A DNA stretch of 22,043 nucleotides from positions 1 to 22,043 of the forward strand of contig JAQGAU010001015.1 in assembly GCA_034698045.1 (NCBI GenBank). Reading direction: 5' to 3'. The position numbers and the translations under genes were made by a program. The DNA is from Paramacrobiotus richtersi (taxonomy: Eukaryota > Tardigrada > Eutardigrada > Parachela > Macrobiotidae). This document shows, in pieces, positions 10,605-20,593 of the stretch (position 1 is the stretch's first letter; each line of letters starts with the position of its first letter). The notes under the pieces are model-generated. The model searched no databases. It was not told the origin of the DNA and was given only the letters and a program-made list of their open reading frames with translations.

Positions 10605-12453
10605 ATGACAATGCATCGTATTGCCAACCTTTCTCTGGTAATCCTGATTGGATTCGCACGGCTAAGGAGCGAATATGATATGAGTTTCGAAGATGATGTT
10701 GAGGATCACGAAGTACTGTCATTTCCTCATGATTCCGTCATGGATGCGGTCGCCGCCAAGGCTACGTATGACCGTTTGATCATCTATGCATCCATGCCTG
10801 TCTACGGCACATGTTGGACGGAGGCCATTTCCCGTTTGCAGAGCTCGTGTCCGGAGCTGAGAGATCAAAAGTCACTGGCTTTCCAGTTCGCCCATTGCTT
10901 GCTTGGCAAATCAAGTATGTTCGCTATGGCATAGAACTAACGTTTGAATTCTGTTCGATTCGATCGGCCGAGTGAACCTTTTTCTATAATTCTCTAATGT
11001 CTTCGATGAAAGTTTGTTTTTGTGCGTGCTTTTAAGCGCCATGTAAGATTTCCTTGAGGGCTATACTGTACTACATTTCGGCTGTGCCAGTGCTATCATT
11101 TTCGGCCTTTTCACTTTCCAGATGCGGCCCAAACAGCATCCCGTCTACCATACCAGGATTTGACGACTTGCGCCAGAAACCAGTCCGCCAATTTCTTTCA
11201 TTCATACTTGGAGTTCCTCACGCAGACGCAGAGCATTTGTTTCCATTTGTCATCTGAGCAATGGCTGAGAAATGCGGAACGACAGGTACTTAAAAGAAGC
11301 TAAACCCGTAATCTTGTATCGAAAACTAAAAGAAAAGTTGCGGTATTAGAAGATTATGGTAATTACCATTGTATATGAAAACAGATGTCTTTTGACTGAT
11401 GATATTCCATGTAAAAGTACACACACTTATTCATCTCATGGTAGTAAAACAAAGCTTGACGAACATGTTTTCGGTTTTTCAGAAGATGAACGACAGAAAT
11501 GCTGTATCCGTAGTAAACTTCGTGAATTTCACTGTAAACAGACGATAACGTTACAGGCAATCACATTTCATGATTTGTCATCAGTTGTTCTGTCTTTCAG
11601 GTCGTTCATTCATTGAACGCTTCCGTAGTTGTTGCTGGCCACTTGGAACAAGCGGAAGCAGTCCAAATGGAACTTTTTGATCAGCAGAAACAAGCTCTAT
11701 ATAACGCTGAAAAAGTACGCGTGTGGCTTGCCAAAGGGGTCGATCGCATCACCCTTCATCTGCAGAACGTCTTCGTTAATGAATGGACTGGTTTCTATTC
11801 GCTAATGTTCTGTATCGTTACGATCGCACTTTGCGTTGTGCTGGCAGCCATCCAGCGAACTGCCGGTAAGATTAATAATTTACCTTCACTTGACCATTTT
11901 GGACTCGGGTATGCTTTGAAAATTGACCACTTTTTAGGAACCCGATTGTATAGTTGTTACTGCTCGCGTTAATGATTTGTTTTTCATTCCAGCTACCGAG
12001 TTAACTGTCGACCGCATCCACGATTTCGCAGAACTGTCAGCCCCAGTCTTGGCGGCCGCAAGGGACCCAAAGCGTTCGTTCGAGCACCATTTTCCCGGTG
12101 TTGCTGTCCCAGAACATCAGCCGACACACGCAGATGGACAAGTCGCTGGCGCTGCTTTGGAGTGTCCTGATCCACCCAACCATGACGAAGGTGTTCCGGA
12201 ACAAGAGGAGGCCTTCGAAGAGCGTGTCTACATGGGCCGAATGCAGCGCAAGTGCAGTCCGTGTGATGCATGGATCACAATTTACAGCTGGACCGATCAC
12301 CTCCTCCGTAGCACCCACACTGCCAACTTGAACAACGCAACACCGTGTGAGAAGTGCGGTGTTTCATTTCGATCCGCCAAAGCCCGACTGGGACACTATC
12401 GTGCATCGAGATGTGCTCGCGACGCCCGACGACTGGCCCAAGCACAACTGTGA
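10605..12453 (+). CDS. KAR5/GEX1/Brambleberry-like nuclear-fusion protein with C-terminal zinc fingers
   Basis: Four exons, 10605-10914, 11122-11285, 11601-11865 and 11993-12453 (phases 1, 0, 1), give 399 residues. A signal peptide occupies about 1-22. The luminal part has the family's cysteine framework: GTCWTEAISRLQSSC (C70, C82), FAHCLLGK (C98), LTTCARNQ (C120) and SICFHLSSEQW (C143). A Gln/Glu-rich helical stretch (about 160-215) and a single TM helix (about 223-242, FYSLMFCIVTIALCVV) follow. Family members act in the nuclear envelope or ER during nuclear or karyomere fusion (Kar5 in yeast, GEX1 in plants, Brambleberry in zebrafish). Odd: instead of the expected short hydrophobic end there is a 150-residue hydrophilic tail with two zinc-finger-like motifs, C334-C337-H349-H355 and C365-C368-H381-C387. 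Family assignment rests on pattern recall, without a profile search. Confidence 0.72.
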
Positions 12454-13592
12454 AAGTGTGCCCCCTTGTGAAAATATAGCTGTAAAAATATTGTTTTTTT
12501 TATACACAGTGCATTTATGAATGTCTCTTTCGTCTTTTGCGTTCATGAGGTATCACGATTCGATGTTTTGAGTTTTTACTTTTGATGTTTGATTTTGTAT
12601 GGACGCAGTTTATTTGCTGTATGACAGGATAACCGAAAATGTTCCTGAGAAACGGTCGTTTTCGTCTTTCCAGAGGGAAATTGTCCCATTACTCCCATAG
12701 GTTTATAAAGGATGCTAACTGGCTCATGTAACCCATTACGGGACATTCCGTACCAATTGTATGCTTTTTTTCTGACCGTGATTCGTTCATGTTTGCTCTC
12801 AATTACGCAAACGCAGTTCAAAGCTGCAGCAACGACGAAATCAGTTACTATTTTCGAAAAGAATCAACCAGCATAAACTTGTACGACCTATTGGATTTTT
12901 TGTGCGGTCGGCAGTGTGCACGAATTTCAACCGGGAAACCGGTTTTTCATGTGCAAGTGGTCATTAAAGTAGCGGATTTCTCGAGGCATTTCCATATTAA
13001 CTTACCCATGAGGTGGATGCATCAGTCCACGATACGTCGATATTCTACTAAGACTAACTCTAAGTGTTGCACTGCTGCACCTAACGATTCATGAGGCACC
13101 TGATCATAGTAGTACATAAGGCATCATGTTATAATGGTTTGTTCCACGATCACCGTCCAGGACTACTACCATAAGCAAAGATGATGAAGTCAATACAGCA
13201 CATACATATATAGCCAAAGAAAGTTGTATCGCGAAAGCAAGAACCAGGTGGCCCGGACCGACCGGCTGGCCGCATATTGGGAAATAATGTACGGCCAGCC
13301 GGTCGGTCCGGGCCACCTGGTTCTTGCTTTCGCGATACAACAGTAGTATTGCCAGGTACTGATGGAAACACAAACAAAATCTACAGAACGATGCAGTCGC
13401 GGAAAACTTATCCACTTTGACACTGTTAATCAGAAGAACACAAGGGACAGATGTAGGAATCTTCCAAACCTGAATTTTTGAAACGTAACCCGGCGCGGTG
13501 AACAGCTTGCAACAGCAGATCAACTAATTTCATATAAGGAAACTAACGAAGCAAAGCTTTATGTGCAGTGTCAGCGTGGGCCTCCGATTTCG
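12454..13592. other. spacer between convergent genes
   Basis: This spacer separates the end of the Brambleberry-like gene (plus) from the end of the Gr-like gene (minus). No AATAAA is seen just after either stop; an AATATA near 12474 and, on the minus strand, an ACATAAAG near 13560 are weak candidates. The only clear structure is the hairpin at 13223-13341. Overlapping minus-strand open frames at 13104-13523 arise because of that palindrome. Confidence 0.5.
13223..13341. repeat. perfect inverted repeat, 50-bp arms, 19-base loop
   Basis: The left arm 13223-13272 is the exact reverse complement of the right arm 13292-13341, starting GTTGTATCGCGAAAGC and ending in the mirror GCTTTCGCGATACAAC. 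Arms are more GC-rich than the surroundings. No target-site duplication is visible at the outer edges. It could be a foldback transposable element, a recent inverted duplication, or an assembly artefact. Confidence 0.9.
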
Positions 13593-15663
13593 TTAGCAGC
13601 ATTCACATGATGCATTCGCATGATAAATGGTTCGAGCAACCGACGTCTGATGACAACTGGTCAGATTAACCTTCATGGGATTTTGCTGGGAACTTCCCGG
13701 TACTTGAGCACTCTCCATACGATCACATGCGAATGTTATGTAACCGAAAACTGACACTAGTATCTGTAAACAAATTAACAATGTTGGTTACGTATCATAT
13801 CGGCAATGGAATTAGGAGTACAGTACAATGCATTCACAAAAGCCGGTAATTTCATGCACTTACGATTGACAGCACTTTCTTGTTGATTTCCACCATTCCA
13901 CCGATCGAAAAGCCGTGTGACCGTTTCGAATCCTTAATCATCTCCAGTACCCTGAGAGTACTCTGCTCCAGGAGTATGGGCGAATCCTGGGAGGGAAACC
14001 AATACGGTTAGCGGTTGTTCCGTAATCGCTTCGTTAGCCCAGAAAATACTGTATTCTTGAAGTTGGACGCTGTATGTACAGAGATCTTTTCAACAAAACT
14101 CTGCGCACATAATTTGGGATAAAACAAACCAATCCTATAAGCGAACACCCGAAATTTATTCCTCTCACAAGTAACAGCGTTTGCGTACAAGACAACTACA
14201 CGTTTTGAAACGTTACGTTTTACGTAATCCTATAAGCACTCCTCTTATTTACTGAAGCTGATGCCAACGGAAAGCATCTGGTCCTGATCAATTAGGGAAA
14301 GTCGATTGTACCAACCGTTTGCAACCAAAAATCGCGGTCTCCCTGCGTCGCCTGCGACCACAAAGCGTTTTTAAGTGTTAAAGTTTAACAGAGTCTTGCA
14401 CTGCTTATGATCATACAACAGTGTAATAGTGGCAGAACCAAATTCGTGATTTGCGACATACTGTAGCTTAAACGACAAACAGAAAATCTGGTTGGTAGTA
14501 ATAAGTAATATTTTGAACTGTAGGTGCTCAAAAACGAGTAATGATCGCTTTTAGAACAATCGACTTTCCCTAACTGGCCTCACACGTAAGTATCCCATCA
14601 GTTAACTGGCGCTCGAGTCTCGGTCTATGGTCAATTCGAGGCTAACTCCTGCTTACTGTTAGTGTTTTACGCTTAATGCCATGTAGGTTGTGCACTTACT
14701 TGAGTTTTGCGCAAGAATACGATCTTGTCAAAGGTGGCCAAAGTGTCGTAATGCTGGGCGAAAGAACACAGCACTGGTCACATTGTCACAACGTAAAACA
14801 CCCAGTTCTTGTCTGATACTTACGTAAAGACCAACTGGAATGGCCGCTGTAAGGAGGACCCAGAATTGTACAGGAATGATCATTAGACTCCACGCTCCAA
14901 TCAGTATACGCCGCAGAGCTCCCATGTTGAATGACTGGTCGCTGGATAAGAAGAACATGGCAAACCAGGAAACTGCCGACATGAACTCCACGACTGCTCC
15001 CGTGATTTGTATCAGCAGCGTTACCCGGAATAAATCACGCTTCACGCGCAACCCGGTGGTAAAGACGAAATACGACCGGCATAATTTCCAGATATCAAAC
15101 CCCGTTGGAGTGTTGTTACTACGGCACATGTCCAGTAGGGAATGCGCGTTCCTAACCGTTCGTTTTCCTTGATCACCCGCCAGTAACGCAGAGAAAACAA
15201 ACAGCGCATCTGCACAGTATAACAAGGTGCTACCGAGAAAGCGATACAACGCGTAGTACGTCCGCACAAATCGAGCATTCAGTATGAAGACTGCGAAATT
15301 AACGGGAGGTGTCGGAGCTTGCAGGATAATTACTACAGCTTCGGTTATACAGCGACCGGCACATAGAACAACAAGTACTGCCAACTTGTGAGCTGTATTG
15401 ATTTTACTACGGCAAATCCTGGCCGAAAGGACTGTAACGAATAGAATTTTAAAAGAGTCAAACTGATGAACAAACACTACGGACAATGCGAGTAGTCGAC
15501 AACCTATGGTTTGTGTTTGAACAAATGCAACGAACTGTACAAATCGGTTAGCCCCATCGAATCCGACACTGGCAAATGATCCCAAGTCGATCAGATCCAA
15601 CGCGAGGATAACGAAAATTACCACACTGAAAACGACTAATATGGAGCGTAAATGATGGCGCAT
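13593..15663 (-). CDS. gustatory-receptor-like seven-TM protein
   Basis: Three minus-strand exons, 15663-14824, 13986-13864 and 13763-13593, join in phase 0 at GT-AG sites and give 377 residues, the usual size for the Gr family. Hydrophobic segments fit seven helices: about 7-24, 41-65, 92-114, 136-163, 211-239, 253-279 and 321-337. Exon 2 encodes the loop and the GFSIGGMVEINKKVLSI segment, which matches the Gr pattern F-x-h-x-G-h-h-x-h-(N/D) just before helix 7. Family members are ligand-gated channels or receptors for taste or internal cues, with the N-terminus inside. The hallmark TY-h5-QF of helix 7 is absent: the corresponding place reads SVFGYITFACDRM. A Cys-rich tail (ANASCECC) follows. 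Intron 1 (837 bases) carries a MITE-like element. Without a profile search a divergent rhodopsin-like or other 7TM family cannot be excluded. Confidence 0.68.
14292..14573. mobile_element. MITE-like element with 18-bp terminal inverted repeats
   Basis: TTAGGGAAAGTCGATTGT at 14292-14309 is exactly inverted at 14556-14573. The interior of about 245 bases is AT-rich and non-coding. A TA dinucleotide lies at each outer edge (next to GGGAAAG and CTTTCCC), as expected for a Tc1/mariner-type TA target duplication. It sits wholly inside intron 1 of the Gr-like gene. Confidence 0.7.
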
Positions 15664-16882
15664 TTTTGACTTGTAGCTGACGAAAAGTTACATTTGTTAG
15701 ATTAGCAATCGATCTCATAATCAAAATAATCGCTTTAGCTAGAGGATTTCACACTGTATATGTGTCGGGGAAAATGCGCGTACAATTCGGGCTAAGGTGA
15801 TTTCCATGGACTGGGTTCGGAGCAGGTATAGTTTTCAAGGTACGGAGTAGACAGGCGTGCTACTCTTTCTGTGTGATCAACCATGGGTACTATGGTCTCT
15901 GGAGCTTTGCATAATGTGCAATATGTTTTCTCTTGGTACTCTGCAGTCCTCAGTTGTTGGCTAAGCTCTCTGGAAAATTAATTATAAACACAAAAGTGAT
16001 GATACTCGTAACTCGTGACAGCATTACCGGTGGCAGACGAATAACTTCGGTTGATCGTACAAGCCGCAAGGAAACGAATAATGAATGTGAAACGAAGATC
16101 ACGATGATAAAGTGTACAGGAGTGATCTACTTATATATAACTGCAGTACTAATATACACCATAGAACCTGGTGTACGCAATTTCGGTCTATACGAGGACA
16201 TCGACATGCTGTGCGCCGCCTACGTCACATATACCTGCGATGCGCCACCCACCCAGGTGACTCAGAGCGCATGCTGTAGCTTGCTGCCTGCGCAGCGTAA
16301 TCGGGTGGCGCATTGCAGGTATGTGTGACGTAGACGGCGCACAGCATGTCGATGTCCACAGCATGTCGATGTCCTCGTATACATAGATATAGCGTAAACA
16401 ATGTGCAACTGTTCTATAATATACGAAGTATATGCTAGCCAGCGGCCTCGGCGGACGTTTAACAATTGTAAGTTGTGTATCTATCTGTACGTACTTCTGG
16501 CTAACTCACAGCTACTATTCACTTGAATATCATAAGAAAGATCCCACGTCATCTCTTATAAGAGGTCACCAAAACCAAACGATCGAACGGCGGCCAACAC
16601 TTAAGTCTAACCAGCACACTCACACTTAATCAGGATCAAGTGATTTCTAGACTTTTAACTCTCCAGAAGTCATACTGAAAACGACCGTAAAAGAGTAAAG
16701 AACCTTGTGAAATTTCAGTCTGGAGAATGGAAATTGAAAAAAAGAAACCTTTGCGTATTTATGGTCATTTACAGTATGGTAATTTTCCAAGCAAAGCAGT
16801 GCTGGAGTTCATAATAGATATAAAGGTAGAAATCATATGAGTTATCCAGTTCAAATAGTCACCCAAAGTGTAAAAATTCGCT
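15664..16882. other. spacer with hairpin element
   Basis: This spacer lies between two minus-strand genes, so it holds the promoter side of the Gr-like gene and the 3' end of the Ly6-like gene. The plus-strand frame 15933-16328 runs into the hairpin and shows no domain. A 12-base palindrome CTCTTATAAGAG occurs near 16553. On the minus strand a CATAAATA near 16760 is a weak polyadenylation candidate for the Ly6-like gene. Confidence 0.45.
16189..16381. repeat. long imperfect inverted repeat with a 17-bp tandem duplication in one arm
   Basis: The left arm 16189-16250 (starting TATACGAGGACATCGACATG) pairs with the right arm 16303-16381. Only a few mismatches separate them apart from a 17-base unit present twice in the right arm (16341-16357 and 16358-16374) and once in the left. 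The 52-base centre, 16251-16302, is unpaired. The ends carry TA dinucleotides, compatible with a TA-inserting foldback element. Confidence 0.85.
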
Positions 16883-17547
16883 TTACGGATAGGCAACCGC
16901 GCAAATTGGCGTAAAAATGGCCGCCACAAACGATATCCCCCAACTGAAGAAAGAAGGCGGCATCGAGGACGCGGCATTGCACAGATTACTGCTGCACATG
17001 CAAACCGAAACGCCCGACTCTTGCAGACAGTCATGCGCCAGACTATTGGGCACTCCACAGTCCCGGATGACTTTGGCGTCCACCACGGCCTTGATGCAGG
17101 TGTGAATGTCTCCGTGGGTCGACGTGCAATCGGTCTCCATCTCCCGATTGACCGTGTCGCATTCGGTGCCGCTACGACACTTGTAACAACTGAATCCCCA
17201 AACGCCTGCAATAACTCAAAGGTCACCAACAGCAGCACAAGGACAGACTGTCTCCGTGTTTCGAGACAGGTTTTAGAGAGGCCTAAGGGAGCGGACACTG
17301 TAACAGTGTTCGTAAAAATAGCGCACATCGGTCCAATCAGGCTATGCTAGTGCATAAAGCTAGGAAGACTGCTGGCGATGTCGATGGGAAACTGCACCAC
17401 GAGGTGTTGATAATCGCGTCAATAACTGGCATTTCCAACAAAAATTGAAGTTCGACTATGTACAAATTCTACTACATTCAATAGGGCTGCGGACTTACCT
17501 CCTGCACAGGAAACAATGACCAAAACGCAATAAATGCACCGCAGCAT
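16883..17547 (-). CDS. small GPI-anchored Ly6/three-finger protein (quiver-like)
   Basis: Two minus-strand exons, 17547-17499 and 17205-16883, join in phase 1 and give 123 residues. Exon 1 is a signal peptide (MLRCIYCVLVIVSCAG). The mature domain begins GFSCYKCRSGTEC and has ten cysteines, ending CMCSSNLCNAA. The final Cys-Asn is the hallmark of the Ly6/uPAR fold, and the C-x2-C opening resembles the insect Quiver/Sleepless subfamily. A short Ser/Pro spacer and a hydrophobic tail (FFSWGISFVAAIF) form a likely GPI-attachment signal. Such proteins sit on the outer plasma membrane and often modulate ion channels or receptors; the partner here is unknown. A longer overlapping frame at 16765-17328 is a shadow. 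Confidence 0.85.
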
Positions 17548-18651
17548 CCATTAATACATAGTCATAAACGGCTGGAAAAAAGTTGTTGTACAAACTCACA
17601 ATTAATATATTATATTATAGCAAAATACTTTTACTCGCTTTTGGGATTATTGTTCTAACGCTGTACGATCGATATTAATTACGTACAGTTTCTGTCGTCG
17701 ATCCGTCAGTCACGGTCGATCCTTGGCAACATCAGTAGTACGGAGGCTTTGACTCGAACACGTATCGGTGAAAAAAAAATCTTGGGAACGAATTTCGTCT
17801 TTTAACCATGCAGCCGTGGCTCGCATCAACTTGCGATGCGTATTGCTCGTTATCTGCGGGAACTATAGATATAGGTATTACGGATAATAAGATGTCGTTT
17901 CCAACAACAACAACACAAAGCATCTCGCTTGCCATTTCCGGCCATCTTCAGTACCTGCGGCTGCTTGGTCCATGTACAGATTGTGTAGAAAGATGCCTCT
18001 AGAGAACGGCTAGCAAACTCATTATACTACGGTTTTGTTAATATTAATCGAACACAGTTTACTCAGATTCTGACATTTCTTCTCCTACCAATGTAAGTCC
18101 TTCTCCGAAAATAAAACACATGCAAACAGGTGGAAAACATTCGAAATGATTCCGACTTGTCGCATTCTTGTACATTTTCCGTAAAACTGCATCACGAGCG
18201 ATGTTTCGGAAGATAAGCCACCACACTACGCTTCTCGATATATTCACTTAATCGATTCTTCCCGTGTATACTCAGATTTAAAGTAAAACAAAATTAAGTG
18301 ATCAAAATTCCTTTTAAAAAAGCTTCCTCACCAGTGACTAATTTCTATTTGTTACAGACAATTAGTCAATTACGGATCGTATCCCCATAACAAAACACCT
18401 GATATTTTAAACTTCTCTTTCAGAATAAGACCATCGTACAACAAACGAGCACAATGCATCTTCACGATAAATTCCTTACGTTATAAAAAACGTTTTTACG
18501 CTAGAAAAATCGCCTTCGCGGAGTTTTCACTGTCGTTAAATTCTAATATCCACATACACAAACAAATTAGCAGAAATAGTCCAAGATGCGGAAAACTTGC
18601 TCGAAATGACACTCGTCATTCAAAATAACACAAAATACAGATTCAGAATCT
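17548..18651. other. spacer without recognised gene
   Basis: This spacer holds the promoter side of the Ly6-like gene and the 3' side of the BTB gene, both on the minus strand. Short frames on both strands at 17732-18002 are somewhat GC-rich compared with the AT-rich remainder. They show no domain and no splice partners that I can defend. No AATAAA is seen on the minus strand just after the BTB stop. Confidence 0.45.
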
Positions 18652-20593
18652 TTAATCAAAGCGGAAATTGGCAACACCCTGAACACGTTCATCATCCCAC
18701 AAATCCGACGGCACCCATTCGAGCTTATCGGTATCCATTCCCGCCACGAAACCAAAAACGGCACTGTGATAACGATACGGCTTCCTGGCGATCCCAATGC
18801 GAACATTATAGGCCATGCCCGTGTCCGGTTGTGTGTCCCACTCAAACCAACAGGCACCCTGGAGGGAATGGGACAGGACGTTTCGCTCCTCCACCAGAGC
18901 TTCAGGGAGCGGGACTGTCTTGCCGGAATGTTCATTACTCAAGGAGGCGATGCGAATGTGCAGCTGATCATTGACCAGCTGTCTCAGGAATGCGCAGCAC
19001 TCTGGCGCCAAATCTGGGCGAGCGTACAGTGTTAGTCGGCTAGAGACGAATCCACGAAATTGAGTAGGGCTTGGCACAGTGACCAGATTGAAATAGCAGA
19101 CAAACGGAGTCGCCACAGTAGTGCGTGGGACGGTGAGGAATGGGAGTGTAGGTTTGAGTTGAGCGAATAGGAACTGGAAGATACTGCTGACCTCAGTGTC
19201 AGTCAGGATTCCATCCTACAACGACTACTGTTACCGCATTTCCGACCATATTCCACGCTGATACGCCCCAGACAATACAACAAATTGAGAAGCTGGTATA
19301 TATAGAAATATCCGTACCTTCACAGGTCCATCAGCCAGTTCAACGGCGCTAAACAGAGGAAAGCGAATCGAGTGCAGCAATGAGGCGAATGCATCCCGCA
19401 AAGCGCTTCCCGTGACAGCTCCCACATTATGCTCCACCCACCTAAACAGAAAGCTATCCAGGAACCATCATACAACTGCGTCATTACTGCGGGCCGTGTG
19501 TACCGACGAACGCCTTCGTAGATTTTCGCCTCTTTCACGTTAAGATGAGGGTCGTCCACGATTCGCTTCAGGCAATCAAAAGACAGACGAAGAAAAGAAT
19601 CTCTTTTCACCAAACTGGGAATACTCAGGGCGATCCCAGCACCTGCAACAGTTGCCAAGTCCTCTTCGTCCATCTGAGGCGCCTATGGAACACAACCAAT
19701 CAATAACATCATAATATACGGGACCGCGGACAAATCAAGATCTAAGCCTGACTACATTTAAATTTTTAGTACTGACACAACTGCAGTAGCTATTTTAGCG
19801 CCAGCTTCGTCGTATTACATTCCCAATAAAGTCTGACTATGCAAGTGTAAGGTTTGTCAAGTCACCCCAATTAAAAGCGCTACTACTAGGAGTTAAATTA
19901 TGTAGCTCACCCTTTGAAAAACCGCGCAGGGGTCCCGTTCCAGGGCAGCAATGTCAAGCTGGATAACGTCCCGACAGGCCCGCGCCAACTTGATGATAAG
20001 GTACCTCTTGGCGCAGTACAGGAGGTCCAACATGTTCTCCAGGCTTTCATCGTCAAATTCAATATTTTCTCCATACGCGTAGCTGCAGCAGCGAACCACT
20101 TTCACAATTCAAGCATAGTGCAACTCAAACTTACGCAAAATGTAATATAATTAAGTCAGTAAATCCACATAAATTTCGAATCTAATACAACCAAGCTTTC
20201 GTGATCCTGTTCAGTTAGCCAAAAGCTATACGGATGCCTTTACTCACCGTAGCATATACTGGAATGCCGTTGGACTCACGTCGGGAACATTGATCAGCTC
20301 TGTCGTTTGGGGAAACGTACCATAAAACATGGCCTGAAACATCGAGCTCACCATGGCCAAAATGAACCTGCAGCACGGCGCATAATGTTCAAACTGGAGA
20401 AGACCGAATTTGCGAACTGTCCATACACTTACTTGTGGGATCTGAACAGTTTCTGTGGTTCACTAATTCCATCGCCGACCAAGAACGTCACATCGCTCGG
20501 GATCTGCTCATCAGGGTGCTCGAGCAAATAGCGAGAACGCTTGCGAAGGTGCTTGCTGGAATGCCAGTCCTTCGCTCCCTTTGCGTGAGACAT
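18652..20593 (-). CDS. BTB-BACK-PHR protein (BTBD1/2/3/6-like)
   Basis: Six minus-strand exons, 20593-20433, 20367-20248, 20082-19911, 19682-19504, 19441-19318 and 19215-18652, join at GT-AG sites with consistent phases to give 439 residues. The BTB domain (about 30-140) starts IPSDVTFLVG and includes FYGTFPQTTELINVPDVSP and FQYMLRYAYGENIEF. The BACK domain spans about 150-250 (LKRIVDDPHLNVKEAKIYEG and RRWVEHNVGA). The PHR-like beta-sandwich spans about 285-439 (YNVRIGIARKPYRYHSAVFG, then VQGVANFRFD at the stop). The short basic N-terminus precedes the BTB. BTBD proteins of this layout are cytoplasmic substrate adaptors for Cullin-3 ubiquitin ligases. The ATG at 20593 gives a typical short N-terminal leader. 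Vertebrate BTBD6 is longer at the N-terminus. Confidence 0.92.

Noticed and set aside
13104-13523. Minus-strand open frames up to 139 codons
   Set aside because: They run through both arms of the perfect palindrome, which creates similar frames on both strands. No domain is seen.
13620-13645. GGTTCGA-containing stretch resembling a tRNA T-arm
   Set aside because: No acceptor stem, D-arm or anticodon arm at the required distances, and it lies in coding sequence of the Gr-like last exon.
16765-17328. 187-codon minus-strand open frame
   Set aside because: It overlaps the Ly6-like exon in another frame; the Cys pattern, signal peptide and splice phase all support the other frame.
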